From NCBI GenBank assembly GCA_965153455.1, contig OZ234500.1:9548001-9612000 (forward strand): a stretch of DNA of 64,000 nt, given 5' to 3'. The notes beneath the pieces were generated by a model. It did no database searches. It saw only the letters and a program-made list of their open reading frames with translations, and was not told the DNA's origin. Source of the DNA: Sphagnum compactum. Taxonomy: Eukaryota > Bryophyta > Sphagnopsida > Sphagnales. Positions 49,203 through 60,447 of the stretch are shown here, piece by piece. Position 1 is the stretch's first letter. Every line of letters begins with the position of its first letter. The position numbers and the translations under genes are program-made.

Positions 49203-50811
49203 TTTTTGTTGTTAATTTAAGAGCTTTGTGATTCTATGTTTTCCCAATTTGTTGTGTATGCGTTATTATTATCAAAATTATATATAAATGTTTTTTCTAA
49301 TAAATTGATTTGTATTTCATGCATGTTATATGTCACATTCCATGTGGAATGGTCACCTTTGAGAATATGTTCATTATCAAAGAAAGGAATAAACAATGAC
49401 AATTGTTTTCTATAGTAATTTTCTAGGTTTCAATGTTCATTATAATGCACATAATGAATTATATGAGATTTTTTTCCTTTTTCTCCTAAGATTTACAATG
49501 TCATAATTTGCAACAAATTCAATGAAAGAAATGTTAGACAAATAGTTAGGTCTTTTGATGTATTTATCAATGATTGATGGACACATAATATTTGTAGAAT
49601 CTAAAGGAAATGTTTTTAATGATGCGACATTTTCTAATACAAATGCATGTTTTTGTAATGGGGATGTACTATGAATTTAAATGTTCCAGATGCATGATAC
49701 AATGGTATAGACAACACAATATATGCACCTAGTTATGTGGACATTTGTTGAGCATTAAGAAAAACATTTCCCATATTTTGAATGCGAGTATGTGCTTCAA
49801 TTTTGTTTTCATTACAACTAATAATTATATTTTTCAACTCATTTGTCACTGTTTTATCTATTTTTGTTATATAAAATGTGCAATAATTAACTACAACATA
49901 AAGGGTTAAGTATAATTGAACATATGTGTTTGTAACCAAAGATTTCCAACATCAAAGGGATTTGTTTGTATGTCTTTACATAATCTTTATAAAAAAATTG
50001 TTGGTTTTTAAAATTTTATTTGTAATGCATTGATGTATGTCTCTTTATCTATGGAAAACAATTTTAGTAATGCATTAAATGACATAGATGTGTTTGTAAA
50101 TCAATTTTATTAAGTTCATAATTTTTTTATATTAATTTCACCTAAATGAACCCTTTTTGAATGGGTTAAAAATTATGTTGGGAATGGTTGAAGAATTTAT
50201 GTTTTTTCCATATGAGGCCATGGAAAATTAAATCAACAAATGGCTTGATTTTTCTTCCTACAAGTTTTCTTGTGACGATGTGTTTGAGCTTCACGAAGAT
50301 TGGGCATTAGTTTATTATTATCACATGATATATATTTGTCCACAAAATTTTCAATTGCATTGTTTGAATCCAAACCATAAATTGGTGCATTTGTAACCCA
50401 TAAAAGTCCATGGTCATGTTAATTCCATGACCTTGAAATTCAGTAACAAAGATAAAATCTAATAAATGCCCAAAAATGGAATTATCTTTCATACACAATG
50501 TACAAAAAGATTTCATACAATGATCATAATACCATGCACATGTGACAAGATCACATCATATAAGATCTGCAACATGTTTGGGTTCTAATTTGTCAAAAGA
50601 AATGTCTCAACTAATTTTTTACTATTTAAATATAAACATTTTAATAAAAGAACTATTTACTTTTAGCATTGATAATTGTAACAAAAAATGTTGGGGGGCT
50701 TAATTGTCGAATCATTACAAAGACATATTTTCTTAATTGACTTAAAGTGAAGTAAGTAATCCTGAAAGATCCATATATCTTAAATCAAAATGTAAAATAA
50801 CATCAAAATAT

Positions 50812-51520
50812 GGCAATGATGCTATGAAGCGTGCACGTGAACCTGTGAACATGAACCTATAAGTAGGATATTTTTGACATATTCTAATGTCAGGGACAAA
50901 ATATTTTTAAAATATCCCTATGCCACGTAGGAATGACACGAAAAAGAAATTTCCACATGTACATGGATGAAATTCACAAAATGGATGAAAAGTTTGGATG
51001 AAAGTTGAACAACAATGGACTTTTTGGATGATAATTACAAGTTGACGAATTATTTGGATGAAAAATTCAACAAGTTGAAATGTATGATTGGAACTAATTC
51101 CAAAACAATTATGTCGAATCAAAACCACATATACATGGATGAAAGTTACAAAAATGATGAAATATTTGGATGAACGTGGAGCATGAATGAACTTTTGGAT
51201 GATAATTAGAAGTAGACGAATTGTTTGGATGAAACTTCCGATTGGTTGAGTGTATGGATGAAAGTAATTCTAAAACATTTATGACGAATGGAAATTAATG
51301 GACTCACATAATTTTCATGTCCAACTTCATCCGCCAAAAAATGTGTCAAAGGCAAAATTTGAAGGAGCTACATTACAATGTAAAAGGGTGAAACAACAAT
51401 TTGTGTAAGTTAAGTCAAGTCAAAAATAAGCCAAGGGTCGGAAATCCACATAATGATGGAATGGGAAAATGTTTGAGAAATTAGTGAATACTGCATTACA
51501 CATATCATGTTGAAAAAAAA
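50812..51520 (-). repeat. Dispersed ~710-bp repeat, copy B (inverted relative to copy A)
   Basis: Reverse complement matches 34895-35608 along its whole length, including the internal ~169-bp tandem duplication. It lies between the Rep end of the Helentron and the 3' end of the CACTA coding region. Confidence 0.85.
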
Positions 51521-51888
51521 AATGGTTTTTGCAACAAAATAAATTCCAAAATATCCTTCAAGACACCTACATATTGTAATTGTCTTGAAGGATGGTGATT
51601 GTCATCAACATTGTTGTGGCTGAAAAATGATGCCACCCCGCTATCATAAGTCACACATCCAACACTTGTTTGGTCATCCACACGAAAATGGCTCCCATAT
51701 GCCTTAATTCTTTTATAGGTGCATGTTTTTGTGCTAGGTGGAATGGACAAAACAACCACATCCTGATCATCAAATGTGCCCCTTGCCAGCCAATGTTCTC
51801 GCACAATGTTCGTTATCCAAATAGCAAGTGTGAGAATGCCATGTATTGTGGTAAATGCCCTTTCCAACTCATATTTCATATAACACAT
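51505..51888 (-). pseudogene. DUF4216 segment of the CACTA transposase
   Basis: 127 codons with KRIKAYGSHFRVDD, VTYDSGVASFF and LQYVGVLKDILEF, the pattern of the DUF4216 tail found in plant CACTA proteins. Truncated at the border with the ~710-bp repeat. Confidence 0.75.
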
Positions 51889-52163
51889 ATTGATGTCAAA
51901 ATTTCAATGTATTCATACCATCTATAACTAGGTATGTTTGCATATCATTGGTCCTTATGCCCTGGATGTTGCCATAAACTAAACATGTCGACTTTTTTAT
52001 GGCCAATGTAGTTGCAAAGGAGTAAAATTTTGCACTGCAAAACACTAAACATGTGGTGTGTAGGCTTTAAATGCTTATCTCACCTCACCCAAGAGGCCAT
52101 GATGTTTGTGTTGTTGAGAACATAATTGTGTGCCATGTTTCGTTGTGTAACTATGAGTTCTAT

Positions 52164-52720
52164 TCAAGTGGATGCACCTTTTATAACCTCCCCACAAACA
52201 CCTTCCTCCTCGTCCGAATCCCATATTCGCCTCTTTGATGTTTGGAATTGATCCATGTACTTAGTGATCAGCCCTAATGTCACATCCATTAAGTATCCGG
52301 TTGCCATTGAAGCTTCTGGCTGAGCCATGTTCCGTACATACCCTTTTAATACTTTGTTTAAATGTTCAACATAATACATCCACCTTCTATGTACAGGTCC
52401 ACACATATTTAGTTCATCCACTAGGTGAAGAATTAGGTGAACCGTTATGTCAAAAATGAAGGTGGCATTGTCATTTTTAGCATACACATTGTAATGGTTG
52501 CGTCTTCTTTCAAGGCACCAATATCAGCTGGGTCTAGTACCTTAGCACATATGCGCCTAAAGATGCGACTAAGGCACATGATTATAATTTTAGTCCATTG
52601 ATCCATCAATCCACAAAGGCATAATGGCAGCATGAATATGTGCCAGTCATGGGCTTTCATGGCTGAATTTTTTTTCTTAGCAACATGTTTTAAGGGCGCA
52701 CTACAATATTTGGTTGGCAC
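52164..52720 (-). pseudogene. DUF4218 segment of the CACTA transposase
   Basis: Two overlapping frames (52720-52445 and 52487-52164), shifted by one frame, give KAHDWHIFMLPLCL, KVLDPADIGALKED and then HLILHLVDELNMCGPVHRRW and ASMATGYLMD. These are the DUF4218 landmarks. Confidence 0.78.
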
Positions 52721-53558
52721 TCATAAAAACTTCAAACAATCCATGAACACAATAAGTTCATCTTCCTTTAGTACATATGGAACCATTGGTTTTAACCACC
52801 TATCAGGAACATGTGGGTCTTGAAATAACCATAAATGAGGTCTTATTCCTCCTCCTTTAGGTCTTGTTGCATAATAATAGTGTCATTTATCCCAAAGATT
52901 GTTTGCACAACGTTCTCACAAATGTATTTTTCCACGTGCACAACATCTAAACAATGCTTTAGAAGGAGCTCCTGTTCAATAGATTACTCAGCAGTGTAAG
53001 AACAATGTGCATCATTAATTACATAATCATGGAAAAATATTTCATGGGAATTGTAAAAATTAACATGTTGCCTATTTGCTAGTTACATTTTCCAACTATG
53101 GTAGTTGAACTTTTGCTGCATTGGTGTAGATGCTTAATAGAATTGTTGATTGTTAACAAGATTAATATTAAACAAAATCTAAGCATAATACAATAATTGT
53201 AATAAAAATTTACACACTGTAGATAACAGTAGACTAATGAAATTCAACTAACGAGTTAAATAAAATCTATAACAAGAGTAGTATGCTCACCCCAAAATAA
53301 GGAAGGTCATAAAGAATTGACCTTCTTTTCACACCATGGTCCTTTGAAGGGTCGCCTTGTGCCCCATGTGCAAATCCACTATCAATCCATGATGTTGTTG
53401 CTACGGCCCGTGATAATATTTCTTCGGTTGTTGGCATTAGTGGACATGATTTGTATTCCACCTTGTTGTTAAAATGTTTTTTGTTTCGAGGATGTCAATA
53501 AGGATGGTCCTCCGGTAACCACCTTTGAGACCCGCAATACACACATTTTTAAAATGGT

Positions 53559-54734
53559 TTAGAATACCTTGATGTTAATCATGAATGGTCCATATGAATA
53601 TTGCCGTAGGTTGAACAATTGGTCATTAGGTTGTTTTGATAAATCCCATGCTGGAACACTGGGTTGCCATAATTCTTGGAGTTCATCAATGAATGGTTGT
53701 AAGTAAACATCAATGTTCTCTGACTTAACTAGCTCTTTGCCAAGGATGAGTAGTGCAATAAACATGAAAAACCGCTTAGTGGCCATCCACGGTGGTAAAT
53801 TATACACAAACAACATTATTGGCCATGTGGACCAAATGCATGCTTTGTCTGAAAATGGGTTGAATCCATCTGTAACCAACCCAAATCTAATGTTTTTCGG
53901 GTTAGTTGCAAAATCAGGCCACTTGTTGTTAATGTGCATCCATGCTTTAGAATCTGCCACATGTCGGACAAGACCATCCATGCTTTTGTTCTCGTGATGC
54001 CATACGAATAGTTTGGATATGGCCGGTGAGCGGTAAAATCGTATCAAATGTGGTATGATCAGAAAGTGACGTAAAATTTTTATAGGGACTTGGGTGCGAC
54101 CTACTTGTTTATATTTAGGGGAACCGCATTTTGGGCATTCTTGAAGATCCGCATAAACACCCCTATACAATATGCACCCCATTTTGCATGCATGGATGAT
54201 ATTGCATTCCATGCCCAACTTCCGAGTGAAGCTCTTTGCATTGTACATTGTGGGTGGCAAACAATTGTCAACAGGGAGGATGAATTTATGTAGGAGAGAC
54301 AAAAGTTCATCCAAAAATTTATTGGAACAACCATGGGTAGTACAAATGTTCATCAAGATCAATGTGGCTAATAATTTTGAGCATCTTGCCCTTGTGTATA
54401 ATGGACAACATGCATCACTCAAATCAAGTACACTTGTAACCTTAGTATTCCCTCCCTTACATGGACCATCTCCCATCCCATCTTGCCTTTCATGCATATT
54501 TGATGTGCCGTCAATGCCAGCTTGCCTTATTTGATCACATTCCATGTTCTCAAATTGGCATTCTACATTACCCCCATGGGGTCCATAACCTTGCTCTTCC
54601 ATTGTTTGGGGTTCTGCTGCTACATCATCCAACATTGCAAATGCTTGATGGACATCATGTGCCAAGGCCTCTTCAATTTGAATGGTGGTGCCAACCGTCA
54701 CAAGGACCATTTGCGACCCCATTGGTGGCAGCAA
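53559..54734 (-). pseudogene. tnp2 transposase core, 391 open codons
   Basis: The longest open frame in the window. It contains CNIIHACKMGCILYRG, then the zinc-type CPKCGSPKY, LIRFYRSPAISKLFVWH, VRHVADSKAW, RFGLVTDGFNPF and LPPWMATKRFFMFIALLI, all characteristic of tnp2 (Pfam 02992). RFGLVTDGFNPF includes the family's conserved DG, thought to be part of the catalytic acid region. Flanking parts of the protein are broken, so the open stretch is a remnant. Confidence 0.88.
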
Positions 54735-55412
54735 CTTGATTATCTAATAGTGGTCCTCCATTCCTATTAGCATCCATGGTTGGTGCAACAAATGCATTGT
54801 GGAACATGTCCTCCCATCGTAAATCTTCATCTATGACTGCACCTTCTGGAAATTGTGTACGGTGTGGCCTACAAACATACTCCCACTCATCATCTGAACT
54901 TTATTTTTCACTAGGCCCTTTCTAAACCCGCATCTGTGGGTCTCGGCCATGATGAATGAGATGATCCTCCACAGTGGAAAGCTTTGTTTTTTGCTGAACC
55001 CCTTTACAACGAACACATGGACACTTGATGCGAATCAATCCATACTTTTTTGCCAATTATTGCTCCCTACGCCACAACTTGTCATCTCTTCGTTTTTGTC
55101 TCAATAGATTGTTTGTAGGTAGTTGCTCCCCATGCTCCATTTGAGAGGTTCCATAGACCAAGGGAACAAGGTCAACATTTTATTACTCAATAGAAAAGAA
55201 CTACCCTCATTAGCTTATTTTATTACAATTGCATAATAATAAATGAAAAGTCATACAAATGGGGAAAGGAAGAAGGTAGGGGGTGTTGCCTCGAAATAAA
55301 CCTATTGTCCTATTTGTAAGTTAAGATAGGGGAGTGTAGGAAGCAAATAGAAAAAAACAACATGAGTAACAACCATAATTTGAGAGTAGCTACTCTACGA
55401 ATTATTGTAGTG

Positions 55413-58400
55413 CATTCAACGCCCTAAATGTTGCCCTGGTGGCATTTGTAGACCTCCTAGTGTTATTGTCCCACCTTAACCACGCATATAGGTCCTTAAG
55501 TGATTATGTCGTCTACTTGCAGCACCTCGGAATACTTCTCCACTCCTCTCTACCATTTACAATAGACTACATCCACTCCTAGCCATTGCTTACCGCATGT
55601 AGTGTTACCTTTTCATCTATAGGTTATTACATGTTGGTGTGCGCCCCCCTTCTTTCTTCAACCAAGTATTGGTTGTTACCTTCCTGTGGTAGTTAGTAAC
55701 TTACCACTCCAAAGGCTACCAAGTGGTATGCCTTTTGTTTATTTATTTTAAAGGAAATGCAAACCTACCATCTCAAGGAGTAGCCTACTTTGCAAGACCT
55801 CAAACCACTCTACCTTCCTCATTTCTTAATGGAATAAACACACACCCAAAATGCCTCAAATTCCTCAATCATTTTCCATTACAATCACACACAAATGGAA
55901 GTACATTTCCTCACCACTCTTTCCTCCCTAATAATACAACACACCTTTCTTCAAAGGAGTTCTTCATTCACAACCTCCAATTACAAAAGTCTCGAATGCC
56001 ATAGTAATCCCCTAACACCTTTTCTAATTGTCCTTCTTTATTAATCACACAAAACCCACATTGACCCCTAGAAAAAAAGGCCTTATCCTAATCGTTTCCT
56101 AAAAATCTCCTAAATGATTGGGTGGATTATCCTCCAACCATTCACTAACATGAACTATTTAATCTCATTAACTTCACCCCTTGGATAAAGGACGATAATT
56201 CTACCACTAGTAACTATTAGTTCCTAGAAGGCCCATGGTACTAACTAGTCTAGAAATTTCTACCCGTTAACACTAATATTTTAAAATTAGCAAATTGATC
56301 ATGGCAAATTATATAATGTAAGGTTTCGTTTTGAAGAATGTGAATAGGCTAATTATTGTTCATTATGCCCATGTTACAAATTACAATTATGAAGTTTCCA
56401 AGCCAAACCTTGGTTCTACAAATTTTGAATGTCCATTTCAATTATGTAAGATTCATTAACAACAATTGTTTCAAGAGTTTGCAATTCTTCATTTTCATGT
56501 AAAGGTTGCACACTATTATTATTACCATTTTTTGCAAAAGCTTGTAGGGTCTTTTGATTAAGGTTTCTAGAAAAAAAAAGATCAATGGCTTTGAAGAACC
56601 ACTAAATGCCTTTTGCAACAATCAAATGAAAGATTAAAAATGACAACAAAAAAACCTAATGACAAAATCAAAATGAAATTGAAATCACACAAAATCAAGA
56701 TCAATTTTCAATTGTTGAGGTTTAGAAAAAGTTTGAAGAACAAACATTCAATAAGTTGTGAGAAAGCTTGAAAATTAAAATTTTAGATAATCCCCCCGCC
56801 ATCATTGGTTTGTGGAGTTGTTTTAGTGCAAGTGATGCAATGAATACACAACATGTTAAAGCTTGAAGCTCAACATGCAATAGAAAACAAAACAATTTAT
56901 ATATCATAATAATCTATCAAAATTTTCAACCACCATTGCTACATTTGACACGCCTTTCAAAATACAAAGGAGCATATGAAAACCGAAGTTCAAAGTTCTT
57001 GAACATTCAAAGATATACAACAAAACAACAAATCAACTTGTTTACTCATAAACCCCAAACCTCACCTATGTTTTGAAATGTGATCACCCCTTGTACTATG
57101 AATTTTGAGTTTTCAAATGCTGTGTTGTTGCCTTGTTGTGCCACAAAGCTTTTAACAAACCCAAATCTGAATTATAAAAAACAATTAAAACCAAAATGTA
57201 AAATAACAATGGGTTACACTTGATAAATGTACACATTATCCATAGTTTTCCTAAGATCCATTGCAAGTAATGTGCATTGATGGTAATAGTTTCCAACACA
57301 ATAATAACATCCACCAACGTTGGTGCTTGGTGCTTCTTGCAACGTCAAACAAAATGAAAAGCCAAAGTGAAAGCATCAAAAGTTGAAAATAATAGGAAAA
57401 AAAAGAAACATAAAAGAACAAAACAATTAATCCATTACAACTTGCAACCTTTATCTTAAATTGAATCTTGGTAATTATTTAAATTGTTTTAAGTTTTTGG
57501 GTTTATGGCACAAGCATTTTTTTATGGTAGGGCTAAATTTAAATATAGGTGTTTGGAAAATTCAAACTATTGAATATGAAATGGGAGTGGGTAGTTGATT
57601 TGGAATATTTTTGGGTATGAAATGAATTCAAGTTTCTTAAAATTTACCTTTGTCAAACTTGAATTGCATGCCTATATTCATATTCATAAAATTTTAAGCA
57701 TTGAGTAATTTGTGGACAATGGTTAAATTCAAACATTTTCTAAGTATTACTTCAATCAGATTCCAATTTATTTACCTCAGTTTCAAATTCATGGCATTCT
57801 ACATACAATCCAATTCCAATCCAAACCACCTTGCAAAACATGTACATGACACAAAAATGTATCATCTATATTCATTATTTCCTAAAATCAATTTGTTATA
57901 AAACTTCAACATCTTAAAACAAATGCAATCATCTTCTAAACTACATGTCCTCAATGGATCTAAATAACTTATGCTATTTACAGAAATGAATGTTTAATGA
58001 AGTGCAAAGTAACAAAAAGAATACTTATTGAGAATGCCAATGTACTATTCATTGTTTTGAAATTTTTTTCTGACCAAAGCATTTTCATAATACTCTTTTT
58101 GAGAACAATAGCATCTGCGAAAAATCATCTTAAGTTCGAAATTTTCATCACATTAAAAATATTGCAACAAGTATTTTTCAGAGGTTTCTTAAAATAAAAT
58201 GTATTCTGACACATGAAGATATGCCAAAACAATTACTGACAAGTTGGGAACTTGTTTTTTTCTTACACAAAATCTTAATGAGTGATATTGGTTGTAACAA
58301 TGTCTTGTAGGCATATTCTAACCATGTAATCAGTCTTAATCCCGAGTTGCTTCTTCACTACAATTTATTTGTTGGCTTGCAGTTTACATTAAAGAAGGCC

Positions 58401-58624
58401 TGTTTATCGTTACAAAAAGTAAACCTGTTTCAAGAGTGTTCCATTGCTTTGAGATGCTCATAGCAAATGAAATGATCTATTGTTTTTCTCTTCATCATCT
58501 TCAAATCCATTTGAAGTATAGTAAGTTGAAACGTTGTCACTTAGTAACATCCTATCACCACAAGTTAAGAAATGATACTATTGTTTGCATTTAAATGAAT
58601 TTAAATTAAGGAGTCTTTACAGGA
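55413..58624. other. AT-rich gene-free stretch
   Basis: Short frames only, none with a recognised domain. No tandem structure was noticed. Confidence 0.45.
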
Positions 58625-59100
58625 GTCTACAGCTTTGCAATGAGCTCCAAATGCGCTCCACCATTGCTATTGATGTGATACGTATATGCATAAATTAACA
58701 GTAAAACTCTTAGAACACGCGCATGGGTTTTGAATCTCGTGATGCTTTTGGGGCACGTTGCAAAGCTATAGACTCTCGTTGAGCAGCACCAATAGCGACC
58801 GGATCTTCAAGAAAACAGAAAAAGGACTACAAAAACAATAGTCTATAGCTTTGCAATGAGCTCCAAAAAAGCTCCACCGTCGACTTGGATGCAGACAAAT
58901 AATCCTTGTTGGGATGCAGCTTGTGATTCTCTGTATAGCTGCAGAATCTTGCGATGCTATTGGGGGCTCGATTGCAAAGCTGTAAACCCTCCTTCTGCAT
59001 CCATGAAGACTAGGCCTTCAAAGGGAACCTACAGAAGCAATGTGTATAGCTTTGCAATGAGCTCCAAATAAGCCTCACCATTGCCACATGTGGTATGTTG
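58625..59100. repeat. Tandem repeat, period about 200-216 bp, about 2.3 units
   Basis: The phrase AGCTTTGCAATGAGCTCCAA begins units at about 58625, 58841 and 59042. Each complete unit also contains the reverse-complementary TTGCAAAGCT (about 58757 and 58972), so the units can pair internally. The repeats are diverged. They end about 1.3 kb upstream of the GCN1 start codon. Confidence 0.75.
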
Positions 59101-59579
59101 CATGCTGTCTGCAGGAGCAGCTTCTGCAAGCTGAACAAGAAAAGCATGCAGGAGCACTAAACACTGGAAAACCTCTCCCAAAGAAACCCCAACACACCAA
59201 ACACCATCTTGACAACTCAAGACATCAAAGACAACTATCAAAGACTATCAAAACAACAAGACATCAGCCAACTGAAAAGACAAACAGTCATCCCCTTCCT
59301 GGATCTGCAGGAAACCAAACAGTCACCATAACATAACCCAGAAGAATTTGAACCTGATATGAAGAAGCACACCAGAAATGAAAACCCTAAAACACCCAAA
59401 GTCAATAGAACCAGATCTGCAGTAACCCGGAGAAAAATAAAACAATCACCCAAAGCACCCAGAAGAAATCGACGAACTGACTGTCCAGTAAATCAAGAAA
59501 CAACATAACAGCGATTACCGTGGCCCAAACTTCTGAGCCGATCTCCTTTTAAAATTTACCAAAGGCCGAAGACCAACAC

Positions 59580-60447
59580 AACAGGACCATGGAGCCGGGA
59601 GGGAGAGAGCCCAAACAAACAGTTTCAGTCACCCAGTTTTTTCTCCTGCTGAACAGATCTTCAAGTACCCAAACTAGCGATCAGCAAAATCGAGGCGCTG
59701 CTATGCAATCACCCTTAAAGACAAAATACTTACAAACCTCATCCTCTCCTTCTCTCAAAGACGCAAAAACATCTTATGATTCGCCCTGGGGATTATTCTC
59801 TTCAAAATCTCCGAACACATCTACACATGCACACAATTTGCATCCTAAGTACTGGCGAGCCGCCGCCGCTTCTAGGTCTCATATCTCATCTTCAGGGAGA
59901 CATTTGATGGTCTTGCTGCGGGTGGGCCCAGAACCTTGCCCTAACCCTAACCCTAACCCTAACCCTAGATTCCTTCAAAGCTCCGTGGTGTGTCTTGAAG
60001 AATCTGTGGTGTGTGTATGTTTTTCTATTCTCTAGTCTTTGCCTGATCTCGATAGGATCTGAATCCAGGAGAAAGATCCGGTGCACAGTTGTGCTGCGAT
60101 CGAGAGTCTGACGATCTCGTGAAAAAAACCCAACCCTTTTTGAAGAAGCGTATTACAGCTTCTGCGCAGTGTAAGAAGAGAGAGACTAGCATATCTCTGT
60201 CGTCTTTGGGCGGAAGAAAACACTCACGAATTGCTCTCAGGAACTGAGAGATACCAACTACTGTTGGAGATGCCATAGTTTGCTTCTTCTTCTGCTGCTG
60301 CTGCCAGTTTCCGTCGGATTGTGGAGAGAGTGGGGGAGCTTTTCCGGTTGGTTCAGAGCTTTTTCAAAGAGCTGGTGCTGGGAGGAGGAGGAAAGTCCTT
60401 ATGGTGCTGCAACAAGGAGAGGTGAAGGAGTGAAAAGAGAAGAAACA
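59580..60447 (+). promoter_or_regulatory. GCN1 promoter/5' leader region
   Basis: GC- and CT-richer DNA just upstream of GCN1, containing a vertebrate-type (CCCTAA)n tract at 59939-59967. If the leader includes 60270-60447 it carries two short upstream frames, ATG CCA TAG at 60270-60278 and an 11-codon frame at 60401-60433 that ends 14 nt before the main ATG. The transcription start is not visible. Confidence 0.4.
59939..59967. repeat. Interstitial (CCCTAA)n, four full units plus a partial
   Basis: CCCTAA repeats four times and a fifth unit reads CCCTA-G. This is the six-base vertebrate-type telomere sequence and not the seven-base Arabidopsis type. Confidence 0.95.

Larger units (their letters stand above)
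47209..50640 (-). mobile_element. Decayed Helentron/Helitron2-type element: Rep, Pif1-like helicase, C-terminal endonuclease
   Basis: Minus-strand fragments occur in the order of one Helitron protein. 50640-50307: Rep region (HVADLI, VTEFQ, then after a frameshift the HUH-like HDHGLLWVTN, about 50418-50395). 50300-50200: HRHKKTCRKKN. 49939-49733: YITK...VFLNAQQMS. 49402-49217: LFIPF...ILKG. 49202-48717: helicase with Walker A-like GGVGTCKT and FNIDGITIH. 48700-48085: ISLIGKKIL...FIDLQLRSIKCI and LVNGANGIF. 47667-47209: endonuclease/exonuclease/phosphatase domain with FNETHF and IIIGDFNID. The Rep-Hel-EN order is that of Helentrons. Frameshifts and stops throughout, and a Walker A Cys in place of Gly, show it is dead. 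Termini not located. Confidence 0.8.
51505..55412 (-). mobile_element. Decayed CACTA (En/Spm) transposon, TNP2-type
   Basis: Minus-strand coding debris follows the full TNP2 order. About 55140-54900: MEHGEQ... start and a zinc-binding segment CPCVRCKG with stops. 54734-53559: tnp2 core. 53461-53267: KSCPLM... block. 52720-52164: DUF4218 (AMKAHDWHIFM, LILHLVDELNMCGPVHRRWMYYVE, LKGYVRN). 51888-51505: DUF4216 (KAYGSHFRVDD, YVGVLKDILEF). Stops and frameshifts make it non-functional. A CACTACAATAATTCG on the minus strand at 55412 is a candidate 5' terminus, since CACTA ends begin CACTACAA; the matching other end was not found, so the limits are tentative. Confidence 0.82.

Noticed and set aside
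58625-59100. CRISPR-like array
   Set aside because: Only two to three diverged long units; this is a eukaryotic tandem repeat.
59939-59967. True chromosome end
   Set aside because: Only about 29 bp, flanked on both sides by unique gene DNA; interstitial.
59589-60035. 148-codon plus-strand frame upstream of GCN1 as a protein gene
   Set aside because: Composition is that of a leader region, it crosses the CCCTAA tract (reading NPNPNP), and no domain is seen.
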